Of a stretch of 64,000 nt of DNA, positions 23,030-35,189 are shown piece after piece (positions within the stretch are counted from its first letter, which is position 1; every line of letters begins with the position of its first letter). A program made the translations under genes and the position numbers. Origin of the DNA: Cavia porcellus (taxonomy: Eukaryota > Chordata > Mammalia > Rodentia > Caviidae); NCBI RefSeq assembly GCF_034190915.1, contig NW_026947486.1:18440001-18504000 (forward strand), written 5' to 3'. The notes beneath the pieces were generated by a model. The model saw only the letters and a program-made list of their open reading frames with translations. It made no database searches and had not been told where the DNA came from.

Positions 23030-24300
23030 GAAGAAGCGTCTCGCCGAGCTGAGCTGCGGCTCCTCGGGAGGCGGCGCGCGGGGGAGGAGGGACGGAAAAT
23101 CCACCTGGAGCGCGAGCGCCACGGGTGTTGGAGCTCTGTGGGCGGAGCTTCGGAGCCAGTAGCTTTTAGCGACTGCGCCCAGCCCGCCAGAAGAGCGCGC
23201 GGCGGGCAGACGGCGGGGAGCCAGTCGGTATGGCGAGCTCTGCAGGCTGGGGAAGGAGGGAGCGGTGGGGGAGGAAGGAAAGGGAAGAGGCGGAGCGTGG
23301 GAGCGCACAGTGTCAGGAATACAATAGTGCTCCGCGCCGCCTCGGCCGCCGCCGCTGCCGCCGCCGCCCAGCTGCCTGCCCAGGGTTGAGGCCTGACGGG
23401 GCCGAGCGGGCAAGGCGCGCGCGGGGGGGGGGGGGGGGGCCCTAGCGACTCCCGCGGCCCGGCGGAGCGGGCGGGAGTGAGAAGGGGATTAGGGGGCAGG
23501 TGCGAGGGAGAGGAGAGAAGAAAGCCGGTGGTTAAGGGGGCGGTTACCACCCCTGAGGGACTTGCCAGGCACGTTGCCTTGGCCCCAGTGTGGAGCCAGG
23601 AGGGAGCCGCGACCTAGCTGCGCGAAGGTAGGACCTAGAGGCCAGACGCGACGCGGGCGAGGTTAGGGTCACCGCACGCGTTAGGCAGCTGGAGTGGCGG
23701 CCTCGGGGAGTGGGAAGTGGGCGGCTCGGAGCACAGTGTCCCGCCCGGCCTCGCTGCTCTCCAGGTCGCTCCGGCTCCACATAGCGGTCGCCTGTGGCAT
23801 CTCCAGAGCCTTTTGACCAGATCGTGTGTGAGCTGAGGTAAAGTGCCTGGTGGTCCTTCTACCGGCTGGGGCAGTGCCCGGTGGCACGAGAGGGGGGCGG
23901 GGGCAGACGCACGAGCTGAGCGGCAGCTCTTGGGCTGCACAGGCAAGGATTTGAGCGCCATAACTGTTGCGGCGTTCCCTCCGGTTTATCCTCTCGGCAT
24001 CCCCCACCGTCCCTGTCCTCAGGGTGGTATCGGGGCTCGCTGGGCCAGACCTGTGGCGGGAGGGCTTGCTCTGTCGGCCTCCCGTGGCTAGATGCTGCAG
24101 GGAGCCAGGGTGCGCTCAGGCTGTTCGGCATTGCGTGACGGGAAGAACCGAATGCTAGGAGAGAAGCGGGGGTTGGAGTTGCAGGGAGCAGCGAGGCGCT
24201 CCAGAGAGCCAGCGTGCCAGCCGAGCGGGAGCGCGGGCGCCTTGCCGGCCGGCGAACTTTCCCTTCTCTTCCAGTCATTGTTTGGACTCTGTAAGTACGA
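23030..24300 (+). promoter_or_regulatory. CpG island promoter with probable untranslated first exon(s)
   Basis: This is the only GC-rich, CpG-dense part of the window outside the provirus and the L1 5'UTR. CG dinucleotides are frequent, showing it has stayed unmethylated in the germline. There is no TATA box; GC-box (GGGCGG-type) motifs occur at about 23140, 23536 and 23894. Candidate plus-strand splice donors are AAG|GTAGGA (23628), GAG|GTAAAG (23838) and TCT|GTAAGT (24291), which favour a transcript running rightward; bidirectional output is possible. Long frames on both strands here (for example 22930-23550 minus, with an alanine run) are expected from stop-poor GC-rich DNA and are not called. 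I do not recognise the gene. Confidence 0.8.
23340..23439 (+). repeat. (GCC)n run and G17 tract in the CpG island
   Basis: GCCGCCGCCGCTGCCGCCGC lies at about 23346-23369, and 17 consecutive G are at 23423-23439. Both are prone to slippage, and the G-tract could fold as a quadruplex near the transcription start. Confidence 0.85.
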
Positions 24301-26342
24301 AGCTGCAGAGCGCAAGGCAGTCCACGGGGTAGAAAAATCAGTCTGGACAGCTTTGCAAGTTATGGGAAAATTTTCCCACCGCCAGGCAAGGCGGAATTGT
24401 TAACTTTTCACTAGCTCTCGAGTTCTGGTTTCCTGTGCTGCGAGGTCCATAGATAACTATCTTTTAAAACTTCCAATCTTGTTCTCCCACTTTTTGTAGC
24501 AGAGCCATTGCTTCCACCAAGTCTGGCTTTCCAGTGTACTGGGCAACCTGCACTTACTATTTGTGAGGAGAAAAGGAGGCGCGGGATCTCGAGTGAGTGA
24601 TCCTACCGTGGTCTGTGGAGGCATGTTTAAAAGCTTATATTGTTGTGCAGCCCTGATACATATATAGCTCGTAGGCTTTTGGCGAGAAACTTGTTTGGCC
24701 GCTCCTTTGGCTTCTCAGTTGTAAGGCAATCCATAGCCTTAGCTGTGCACGAGGGCCCGCCCCCACCCTGAGATGCGTTTATCTTTGAAGCTGAGGAGAT
24801 CCTGGTCCCTGCCCCCTCTGAGGTCTGATTGTATAAGAAATCAAAACTGTTTTGACAGTGCTTCTAATGGCCTGAAGGGAAAGGCGACCTCATTCCTTGT
24901 ATTCAGTCTAATAAAGATAACTGCTGCTCTCTAAATTCAGAAAGGAATGGAACAAAATTTAGGTAAAAACTGGTTACACAACCTCTTTGCTTAGATTGAG
25001 CAAACCAGAATCTACTTTCCTATAATAGGTCTCTTAATTTTAACCTACAACCACTTCTTGTCAGCCTGGGATTTGGGGTTGTAGGGATGGGGAGGAGAGA
25101 ATTGTGGGCATTAAAACACTGTTTTATTTAGTTTAATACTTTCGTAACATCTGTAGACAGTGACAATATGGATCTCAGACTTCTTCAAAGCCTTTCAGTA
25201 GTGTAGTTCTCATGTTTTGGTACCATCATGAGTTTAATCTCTAGATAAGTGAAGAAAGATTTTTCTCTTTTGTGTTTAGCCTAATGTTCTATCTTCTTAC
25301 CGTTTTCTGTTTTATTTAAAGTGATCTCCCATACTTGAACTCTAAAAGGATAATGCCCTCTCTTCAAAGAATACCTGAGATCTTTGGAAAGTGTTTCTCA
25401 CTACCCAGTGTATATTAAGCTTTCAATATTGGTAGCTACCATCGTTGCTATCTTTTTTTTCCAGTTCCATTATTCTCTATACTTTTGTTTGCTAAAGAAG
25501 GGTGCAGCCCAGTATTTTTTTTTTTTTTGGAAGAGTTCTTTGCATGTTCTGGCTAATCAGCTGTATAATACTCAATATTCTGATTCTAGAATTCACAATT
25601 CTCTTCCACCTTTTCTGGGTCACATTGCTAGATTGGCAATGTGGTGTGCATTTTGGTCATAGGTAGGGCAAATGTGAAGAAAGATCTTCCACTCCTTGAA
25701 GTGTTTGTTGTTTGTAATCAGCTGGGAGCAGGAGCCTCCCTCAGGGCACCTGTCACCCATTCTTCTGGCTAGTGGAGGAGGTTCCCAAGGCTGGAGAAAG
25801 TGATAGTGCTGGCCAGTTGGCATAGCTGAAATGTGTGAGTTGCTGCAAGTTAAAGAACAAAGGATGTTAAAGATTTGTAGTTTTAGTATGTTCTTTAGTA
25901 ATTATTTTTCTCTCTTTTGTGTTCTACCAACCATATCTGTTTCTGCTATAAGCTGCAAAAAGCCATCTCTTTTATTTTGAGGTCTGACTGAAGCTAAACA
26001 AGTATTTTGGAAGTTGGGAGTGGGAAGAAGGAATCATCAAGCATGAGGTGTTTGTGAAGATGTGACACTACAGAGGGTTATTAGAACCCTTGATCAGGCA
26101 GGGATGCAGAAAGCCAGGCTAAAACTGAGGTTGCATATTTTCATGGAACATAAATGTACTTACCTCCTCATGTAGCTTACACAGAACAGAGGCTGAGGAA
26201 GAGAGTTGTTATATGCTAGTTCACATTAAGAAAAATTTCTCATCAGAGAATGATTGATATAAACCCTTTGCTTGCTGCTTTATACATTAAAGCGGTGAGC
26301 ATTCAGTAATACTCATCTGGCATTGCCTTAGCAAGTGTGTGT
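24301..26342. other. Probable first-intron sequence downstream of the CpG island
   Basis: GC content falls off quickly after 24.6 kb. A (T)12 tract is at 25517. No coding exon is recognised; the frame at 25384-25662 has no motif. Confidence 0.45.
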
Positions 26343-26416
26343 GTGGTGTTGGGGATTGAACACAGGATTTGGTATATTTGCTTGGCAAGTGTTATACTGC
26401 TGAGCTACATTCAGCC
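26343..26416 (-). repeat. ID SINE, antisense, old
   Basis: GGTGTTGGGGATTGAACACA, TGGCAAGTGTTATACTGCTG and AGCTACATTCAGCC. Confidence 0.8.
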
Positions 26417-27468
26417 TCAGTACTCTCCTGAAATGAAGACAGTTGAGTAGCTCACAAGTTTATGTTGTTCCTGTTACAGTGACTGGGAAAGCTGAACTGT
26501 TCTAGTTTGTAGGGTAGGAAGGACCTAGGATAAGTGCTTAGAAGTAATTAATAAGAGGGTATAGCAAGTGATCATTACAGAACAAGTGCTGCTTTCTGTT
26601 TTCTGGAATCATTGTGACTCCCTCATGTTATTTTTGCCCCTTCCCTGTAAGTCTTTCCATAGACAGTAGCAGTGATACTTTAACCATCAGAAATGCCTCT
26701 GTGCTTCTGTTGGGAAAGAGCAAGAAAAGGGGTCCTGGGAAAAACACCTGATTCTATAGCTGAGCCTGGGAAAAGAAAGGTAAAAACTTAGAGGGCTGTC
26801 TAAACATGAAAGGAGGCTTGCAGACGTGAGAGGGTCTTAGGGGGTCCTGATATACCCTGAAGAGGCCTAGAATAGGGAAATGGTACTGGGGCTTTACCCA
26901 ATAAGAATCTCCTTGGAAACTTATTAATACTATCCTTTTTTTATATTTTAAAAACTTGATTTTGATAAAATTATAATTATAAAAATGTTGCAAGATTGGT
27001 ATAAAGACCTCACTGTATTCCCTTTACCCAGGATCACCAAATGTCAGCAGTTTGATTTCATTCACTGTATCATTCTTTCTGTTTCTTTTTCCAAATCATT
27101 TGAAAGTAACCATTGAGAGACTGATATTTGTCAAGGCCATCCTGGCAGAATTGTCTCAAATGCATCCACTGAGTATAGCAGAGCCCAGAAGTAGTCTACC
27201 AATAGTGTCAAAGCATACATTTGTAAATTATGTGGAATTCTTTGGTGTTAGATATAGAAATCATTATCAATTTTAGAAGTGTTTAAACATACTCCTCTTT
27301 TCTGCCATTCTTGTTGCGTTGTCCTAACTATACCAAATTTTAATATTGCTATGAAAATTCACTACCCAACTTTGCAGCCGTAATATATTCTCCAACATTG
27401 TTATTTAAGTAATTCAGCAAACATGTATTGAATACCTTATTTGCTAGGGGAGTAAGAGGTGAGAGAAT
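26417..27468. other. Unique stretch, possibly with a decayed LINE tail
   Basis: About 26930-27250 (TTTTTCCAAATCATTTGAAA context) could be a very old LINE 3' end; I cannot place it. The rest is unrecognised. Confidence 0.35.
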
Positions 27469-27609
27469 CCAGGTGTGGCTTGTGCCTGCAATCCTGACAG
27501 GAGACTGAGGCAGGAGGATCCCAAGTTCCAGTGCTAGCCTGCACAATTTAGAGCCTGTCTCAAAATAAAAATGGTGGTGGTGGGGGTGTGGCTCAGTAGT
27601 AAAGTTCCC
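27469..27609 (+). repeat. Composite B1+ID SINE, sense
   Basis: CAGGTGTGGCTTGTGCCTGC, GAGACTGAGGCAGGAGGATC, then GGTGTGGCTCAGTAGTAAAG from the ID half. Confidence 0.8.
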
Positions 27610-27975
27610 CTGGGATCTGAAGTGCAGATGTCTGGGAGTCATTTGGATGGACATAAATGTAAAAATTCATCTTCTTTGAGGTGTGCTGCTTTTAGAAGAG
27701 AGGGTTCATGAGTTAGGGAAGCCTTTTGTGTCCCACATCCCTGTGGCATCAGGCCAACTTGGATTCAAATTCTGTCAGTACTCCTTTATCTTGACCAGTT
27801 TTTTAAATTCTCTGTGTTTCATGTTTTTTCATCTGTCAAGTCACATTTCTCAAGGTGGTGCTGAGAATTAATTGAGGTAGTAGTTGCTCTGTAAGCATTA
27901 CTGTAAGTAATGCTCTGTAAGTCATCTACTCTTAGGAAACTGCAGTATGTGGGGAAATAGCAGAAGTATTAGGTA

Positions 27976-28223
27976 TTAAGGTAGGATTCAAGGGGATATT
28001 CTGTTTTTTCAGTAAATAAATGTCTAATTGAAGTGTGAGGCTTAAAAAGGCAAAGCCTAGGTAACTTGCCCAAGGTCACACAGCAAGAAAGATGTAGAAT
28101 TCTGCTTGTGAGAGATACCAGCAAGGTTCCCTTGGAGCTTCAAGAATGAGCAGAAATAAGGTTAAAAGGTAGAGAAAAAAGATTACCAAGCAAAGGGAGC
28201 AGCAGGTGTTGTGAGAACACTGA
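27976..28223 (+). repeat. Source arm of a 248-bp inverted repeat
   Basis: This segment pairs without gaps with the reverse complement of 28584-28831, with about 9 mismatches by eye. It includes an old MIR-like piece (ACTTGCCCAAGGTCACACAG). No duplication flanks it, so it is the likely original. Confidence 0.92.
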
Positions 28224-28568
28224 AGTGGGAGAGAGGTGTAGAAAGGATCCACAGAGGTTTGCCTAGGATCTGGGGAGAGATGAGGTAGGCAGAGGAAGAT
28301 TGACAGGGCCTTGTGGGACCTCATTAAGCAGTTTGTGTTTTATTCCAAGGACAATAGGAGGTTGCCAGAAGATGTTTTTTTTTTACTTTTCTTAAAGCAC
28401 ATAGTGTATGCATGCAGATGTGTGTGTGCATGTGTATGTCTGTGTGTTTAATCCAGAAAAGCTTCTAATAAAGCCTAAAGGAAAATGATTTAAGAAAGTT
28501 AGTTATTCAGTGTCTCATCGTGTGATACAATATAGGCAATGTTTTTGGCCCAGATGTTTAGATTTTTA

Positions 28569-28846
28569 AAGCAGTTTTTACTGTCAGTGTCCTCACAAAA
28601 CCTACTGCTCCCTTTGCCTGGTAATCTCTTTTCTCTACCTTTTAACCTTATTTCTGCTCATTCTTGAAGCTCCAAGGGAACCTTGCTGGTATTTCTCACA
28701 AGCAGAATTCTACATCTTTCTTGCTGTTTGATCTTGGGCAAGTTACCTAGGCTTTGCCTTTTTAAGCCTCACACTTCAATTAGACATTTATTTACTGAAA
28801 AAACAAAATATCCCCTTGAATCCTACCTTAAGCAGTTTTTACTGTC
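28569..28846 (-). repeat. Inverted copy of 27978-28221 inserted with a 17-bp target duplication
   Basis: The 244-bp insert (28586-28829) is the reverse complement of the segment about 360 bp upstream. AAGCAGTTTTTACTGTC stands perfectly duplicated on both sides (28569-28585, 28830-28846). The left edge TTTTT|AAAGC resembles the L1 endonuclease site. There is no poly-A tail. The features fit a templated insertion rather than simple inverted duplication. Confidence 0.88.
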
Positions 28847-29735
28847 TATCATAAAAATAGTTTTTGTGGTGCAAGAAGCCCATCCGTCAGAATGCTGCTA
28901 GAAAGAGGTTTAATTTGGCTCGTGTATGTCTGATGATTTTTAGACTGCGTTAAAGCAGCTCTTTTAGCTTTCACTGACTCCCTGCAAAGGAGTAAAAAAA
29001 CCTGGAACTGGGAGAAAACGTAATTATCAGAAACGTGAGTTGCTGTTCAGTGTTAGAAATGGAACTGCCGAATATGGCTTGTTTAAATATATAATGATAA
29101 AGATACTTCAGAGATTAAATAGAAATTTGTCTTTTGTGTATGTGTGCATGTTGCACACGATCTGTGATAGCAGACCACACATTTGTGAGAATCTGGAAAG
29201 ACAAGAAATTTTCAGTACTTTATTTTTATTCAAGTATTGGAGGTTTTCATGTTTGAATTTATTTTTTATGTACAGAGTAAACTGCACAGGACGAAAGTCA
29301 GTGTTCTCTTCCCCTTGCCATATGCACTGGGCCACAAACATTTACTTTTAAGTATCTTGTGACAATTAATTTTTATGGGGAAGAGGTGGTTGGTTGATAT
29401 CTGGATGATCTAGGTTGGGCTCATTAGTGTATCTGGTAGTTGACAGGCTGTTTGGTCTAGGTAGGGAGTCTTAAACTTAGTTGGCTTGTCTCCACTCCAC
29501 ATGGTCTCTCCTTGAGCTAACTTGTTAACATGATGTTCCTACTCTAAGGAGTAGCAAGTGAGCAAAAGCACCAGAGTACAAGCACTTTTCAAGTGTCTGC
29601 TTGTGTCACATTTGATACTGTTCCATCAACTAAACCACACAAGTGGGTCCATGATCTAGTCTGAAGCCACTGTGGGAGAGGACCATTTGAGGGTGTGGAT
29701 ACAAGGAGATGCAAAAAAAAATAATTGGGGACCTA
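28847..29735. other. Unique stretch, nothing recognised
   Basis: AT-rich; overlapping plus and minus frames at 29040-29351 have no domain. Confidence 0.5.
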
Positions 29736-29824
29736 GAGGCCAGGAAGTTTAGCTCAGCAGGTGTAAGTGCCTGCTTGGCAGACGTGAGGTCTTGAGTTCG
29801 ATCCTCAGTACCAAAAAAAAAAAA
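29736..29824 (+). repeat. ID SINE, sense
   Basis: GGCCAGGAAGTTTAGCTCAG, GAGTTCGATCCTCAGTACC and a short A-tail. Confidence 0.9.
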
Positions 29825-31100
29825 TTGAAAAATAGGAGCCATTACTGCAGTTGTGCATAATAATTAGTACTCAATGTTAGCTCTTTTGATAAATTTTTAA
29901 CATTAAGTACCCATTTCTGAATGAAGTATATTGTAGAGATTAAGTAATATTGATATACCATTAATAATATCTTATTTTGTATTGGATATAAAGTGGAATA
30001 ATGCTGTTTTAGGAAGAAACCAAAGGGAGACTTCTAGTTTGGATGTAGGCTCAACAGCTCACTGATCTTGTATAGCTGTTATCAAAGGAGCCCCTGGGTT
30101 TTCTCAATCCCTTTTCAAGCCTTATTAGAAAACCCTAGTTTAACTGTACTGTAGGTTTTGTAGTTAAGCAAAAAGACTTACTTGGGGATTTACCACCACT
30201 TAAGAGATGAAAGATTTGTAGCTTCTTTTGAAACCTTTATGTGTTTTATAATTTTAAGAGAAAAAATTCTTATTTGGGCATTCCAAAAAAGGCATAAGAG
30301 TCTCTGTAGATGTTTTATTTGACCAAGAAAAATCTACTTATGGTTGCAGTGAAGAATCCAGCATTGTACTATGAAGTGAGTGGCCAGGAACCACCAATTT
30401 GGAGCATCAGCTTTTGACCTTTGCTCAGGAAGATATCAGAGGTAACATTCTTCACATAACTAACACAGACTTTACAGCAACACAAGACCTGAAATGTATT
30501 ACATAAAAATATAACTGGGCTCTATAAAGCACAGGTGGGAAACCCATCTTATACATCTTAAAGAAAATTACTTGATGGTAGCATCTTAGCTTATCTTTAA
30601 ATTCCTGACATTTTTAAAGTCAGTAACTTGGAAAGAGCCATCAGAATTTATAAACACACATATAGTTTGAACCAGAAAACACTTCCAGGAATTTATTCAA
30701 CAAATACTTGCATGTTAATTAAGTATCATTTACAATAGCAGAAGATTAGTAGTACCTTAAGTGTCAATCAAAGCTTGGTAGACAAGGTTTTACCTTGATA
30801 TTGGGGGATCTCCAACATGTACAGAGGTGACAAAAAGCATGCAATAGAATAATGTGTATTGTATGCTATGTTTTGTATAAATGTTTATAAGTACCATTTG
30901 AATTTTAAGCTATATGAATGTATTTTTCTATTTCAAAAACTAAATACACTTTTTTAAGAGATGATTTATGGTGATGGCTATGTAAACTTTCATGGGCTCC
31001 TTCCCCAGTTGACTTTGTCAGTTATTCCTGTTCAAAAAATATCCAATCAATATTTTTCCTTAGAAATTTCTCATCGTGGTATAGTTCTGATTTCTTTTTT
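29825..31100. other. Unique stretch, nothing recognised
   Basis: AT-rich intron-like DNA without a recognised repeat or exon. Confidence 0.5.
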
Positions 31101-31168
31101 TGATGATGCTGGGGATTGAGCCCAAATCCTGGCTTGTGCTAAGTGTATGCTATGCCACTAAACCCTGA
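31101..31168 (-). repeat. ID SINE fragment, antisense
   Basis: TTTTTTGATGATGCTGGGGA and TTGAGCCCAAATCCTGGCTT, with the A-box end TATGCCACTAAACCCTGA decayed. Confidence 0.65.
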
Positions 31169-31681
31169 ATTTTTAACTCTAGTCTTGTCTTTTTAAGAAT
31201 GCCCTATATGTGGAATCATAATATATAGCTTTTTTAGTCTGACTTACTTTATTTGATTCATCTGTATTATGTAAACTAATAGCCTGACCCTTCTTATCAC
31301 CAACATTCTGTTATATGTGTACTTTGTTCATTCACCTGTTGAAAGCTGTCTTGGTTGTTCACGTTTTTTGGACAATTATGAATAAAGTTACAGTAAGCAA
31401 TAGCATATAGGTCTTTGTGTAGATACAAGTTTTCATTTCATTTGTATAATACCTAGAACTAAGGTTGCTGCAACTCCACTATTTTGCATTCTCACCAGCC
31501 ATGAATGTGATATATATGTTAAGGTTCATTCTCTTGTATGAATATTCGATTGTCTCAGCATCATTTGTTGAAGAGATCACTTTTTTCCATGGCATTGCTT
31601 TTGCACATGTATATCCAATTCTGGGATCCATGATGCATTAATCTGTGAACCTATCAGTTTCCATTTATACCCTCCCCCTCT

Positions 31682-31684
<3 letters not shown>

Positions 31685-31728
<44 letters not shown>

Positions 31729-31794
31729 GGGATGGAACACAGGGCCTTGGTTATCCTTGGCAAGTGCTGTACCACTGAGCTACATTCCCAGCCC
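31685..31794 (-). repeat. (GT)n tract joined to an antisense ID SINE
   Basis: About 20 GT units (31685-31724) run into TGCTGGGGATGGAACACAGG and end TGAGCTACATTCCCAGCCC. The microsatellite probably grew from the SINE tail. Confidence 0.88.
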
Positions 31795-32776
31795 TAACAC
31801 ACTATCTTGATTACTATGGCTTTATAATAAATCTTGAAATCAGGTAATAAGAGTACCTTGGCCTTTTCTTCTTTTTTGTAATTATAGTAGTGAGAATAGA
31901 GCACTTCTCCCAATTGTGGGAAACATTCTGCCTCTCACCATTAAGTATGATGTTGACTGTAGGGTTTTGTTTTTTGTTTTACATTTTATCATGCAGCAAG
32001 CAGTTAATCTAGCAGTCTTGAGGATGCTATTTTTAGAAGACCTGCTTGCAAGACTGGCCCATAGTTGATATATGGGACACTGACTTTTCAAGCATTTTTA
32101 AAAATAAAAGATTATATTCTACCTTCATTTATTTTTACAGTGACCTTTATTTCTTTTCTTGTAGTTACCTTTAACATTTCTTTCAGAGCAAGTCTGATGC
32201 CAGTAAATTCTATTTTTATTTACATGAGAAAGGTTTTATTTTTCTCCCAATTTTGAAGGACATTTTGTTATGGTTTCTGATAAGATAATGTACCATTAGT
32301 ACCCTTTTTCTTATAGATAATGTGCCTTTTCCTCCCTCTAGCTAACTTCAAAATTTTCTTTTTGTCTTTGATTTTTAGCAGTTTGAATGTTACATCCTAG
32401 GTTTGACTTTAAAACTTTTTTCTATATTTATTCTGCTTGATATTCTCTGAAGTTCTTACATCTATTGGTTGTTGTCTGTTACTAATTTTGCAAACTTTCG
32501 GCCATTTTTGCAAGTAATTCTTCTGCCTCCATCTTTCTTTTTTCCTCCATAAGATTCCAGCTAGAAGTTTAAAACTATTTGCTGTTGCCTCACAGTTCTT
32601 TAAATGCTATGCTTTATTTTTTTCTCTTGTCTCTTTTAAATTTTTTAATTTTTATTGACTGGTTAAAAAATGTCTTCCGGGTCACTTTTTTTTCTTGCCT
32701 GCATCAAGTGTCCTGTTGAGCCCATTAGGGTTTTTTTTTTTTTTTTACTGTTTCTTTATTTCTAGTATTTCCATCT

Positions 32777-32825
<49 letters not shown>

Positions 32826-32919
32826 GTATTTCTACCAGGGATTGAATTCACAGTCTCACACTGCCATAACCTCACACTTGCCAGACAGGTGCTTATGCTG
32901 CTGAGCTAAATACCTGGCC
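32777..32919 (-). repeat. (TATATG)n tract joined to an antisense ID SINE
   Basis: About 8 hexamer units (32777-32828), then TACCAGGGATTGAATTCACA to GCTGAGCTAAATACCTGGCC. A 10-bp internal partial duplication (CACACTGCCATAACCTCACA) is present in the ID. Confidence 0.88.
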
Positions 32920-34100
32920 GTCCATTTGATTCTTTCTTACAGGTTTAATTTCTTTGCTGAAGTTGTCTGTCTGCTCTTTTATATTACCTCCTTTTTCCAC
33001 TACCGTCTTGAATGTATAAATCACAATTCTCATTACATTTCTGATAATTGTGGTGTCTGTCTTTTACTGAGTTTGGATCTGATGATTAGTGACTTGGAAT
33101 ATTTTCTTATGACTCATAATAAGCCTGCTGAAAGCTGAACATGACAGTAGATGCAGAGAAAAATGTTTGATATGTTTGGAGAAGAATCTAAGTTCCTTTT
33201 TGCTAGGCATTTAGTGTTAATCTAGTCGGGGTTGCCCTGTTCTTTATGTTTAGTTTTGCTATGGGCATAAGAGATTTCCCTTTTTCCTACTGATTGGACT
33301 TCATTTTGACGCTTACTTGGTTTGGAGTTTTTTCCTTTTTGCTGCATTCCAAGAGTTGTCTTTTATAGCTTTCCCAGTTGTATTCCACTATTATTAACTA
33401 GATAGGTGGTTTGCTACATAGTGGTTGGTGGGGAAAAAAGGAGCTGTATGATTATCTGATTAAGCCTGTGAGATTCGGCTGATACTGAGTTTGTCCCTGG
33501 CAGCTCCTCTAGGGGTTAGCACTCCTCTCCATTTCTTTTCCTCAGCTGCATGAGTATTCACCAGTGTTCTCAATCCGTGGGTTTCAAGTCCTTCCTCCTC
33601 AAGATTAAACCTTTTGTTCTGTACTGTCTATAAAGGGAGTCTAGGCTGAGTTTCACAATGTTATTTTCCTCATCCAGCCAGTACCATCACAGGAGATTTT
33701 GCTGAGATTTTCTCTGGTACTTAACTCTGAGAGTCTGGCAGAATTGCTGTAGGAAAAGCTTCTAAGAAAATAGAGTGCATATTTCCCTATGTGGAGCCCA
33801 GGAACTTCACAGTCTGGCTTCTAGTAATTCTCAGAATTTGTAGCTTAATCTTCCTACAGGTTTATAATACGTTCAAACCTGTGTCTCCCTGCAGTTTTCA
33901 GTCTCTCCATATAACAGGGTAAGTGGTTTGTCACATCAACTCTGTTCTTCAATAGATTCAAGAAAAGTAGTTACCTTTCAATTTGCCTAGCTTCTAGAGT
34001 GATTTCCAGTGATTATTTTCCGAGCTGAAACCTGAGTCATAAAGTTTTAATCTCCATGACTGTCCAATGCAGTATATGACACAAAAACTCAATACAGATT

Positions 34101-34938
34101 ATTTTTCTCCTTTATTTACATCCTTGAATTTTATGTTTTTCCTGTTAGGGAGAAAGGAATATTTGATTCTGGTTTGAGTCTGTCTGTTTTAGGCTTTAAA
34201 AACCTCTACACCATCAGTAGTATGTGATATTTATCTTCCTATCTTTCAAAATTTTGTGTATGCCTTTGTAGTTTTTGTTCACATTATTAGCATTTAGCAA
34301 TTGCTTCGTTCAAAATTATATCATGATTAGCCTATCTAGATTATAGGTTTTTGTTAATGATCATGTGTTTGCCATATTTTCCCCTGTGTTGCCAGGTACA
34401 ATTCAATTGAGCAAACATTGGTTGAGTACCCCCTGTCATATGGGCAAGATACTACATTTCAAGTAGCACACATACCTGGTCTGCTCAGTGAAGTAACTAA
34501 TCTCTAAGGATAGTGGAAGGAAGGATATTGCAATTTTTTTTAAAAATTCCATTCCAATCTAGAACTTTTAAAATTATTTTATTAATTATATTTTAAATTA
34601 TACTAGTGATACATGAGTGTATTTTAGTAAAAACTGAAAATTTATAAAGAGAAGAATTTGTTCAAAAGGAAAAAGGAACTAGAATGGGTGAAAGGGGAAA
34701 GGACAGTAAAAAAAAGGGAAAATGCAAGTCAGTTATTATACTGTCAGTATTTTTTAGTTCATTAAAAAGGAAAGTTTGTGCTAATATCAATTGGAGAAAT
34801 TTTTGCGCTTATGGTTTGTACCTGAGCAGCTACTTTAAAGATAACAATATGTAATGTTTTAATTATTGTTATTCTATTACTTTGTTAAAAATTTTTGTTT
34901 TACCTCTTTTCCGTAAAATAAAAAAAAAAAGAAATTAT
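34101..34938. other. AT-rich stretch, possibly more decayed LINE
   Basis: No clear family or frame. Purine-rich part at 34650-34730. Confidence 0.4.
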
Positions 34939-34953
34939 AAAAGGAACCATAGT

Positions 34954-35058
34954 TGGTGCTGGAGATTTAGCTCAGTGGCATAAGCGCCTGCCTTGCAAGC
35001 AGGCAGTTGTGAGTTCAATCCCTGGTACCGATAAAAACGAAAAAGACAAAAAAAAAAA
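34954..35058 (+). repeat. Young ID SINE, sense, with target duplication
   Basis: Full ID body with GGTACCGATAAAAACGAAAA tail. AAAAGGAACC occurs at 34939-34948 and 35059-35068. It is one arm of an inverted SINE pair. Confidence 0.94.
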
Positions 35059-35189
35059 AAAAGGAACCGTATTTGTTGACATCCTTATTCACATTCTTCT
35101 TCCTAGGGTTAATTTTGATGACTTATTTTTATTACTATTGAAATTACTGCATGGTGTATAATGCCATCTAATAATTTAGTGAGGTACTT

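Larger units (their letters stand above)
31169..34100 (-). mobile_element. Old L1 LINE, antisense fragments
   Basis: Typical reversed L1 3'/ORF2 phrases are seen: AATAAAGTTACAGTAAGCAA (about 31382), CAGCATCATTTGTTGAAGAG (about 31557), TTGATTACTATGGCTTTATA (about 31808) and the region around 33030-33120. No frame survives. Two ID SINEs and simple repeats interrupt it; the right boundary is uncertain. Confidence 0.6.

Noticed and set aside
22930..23550. 206-codon minus-strand frame (and several plus-strand frames) in the CpG island
   Set aside because: GC-rich DNA has few stop codons. The product is low-complexity (proline and alanine runs) with no domain, and frames on both strands are equally long.
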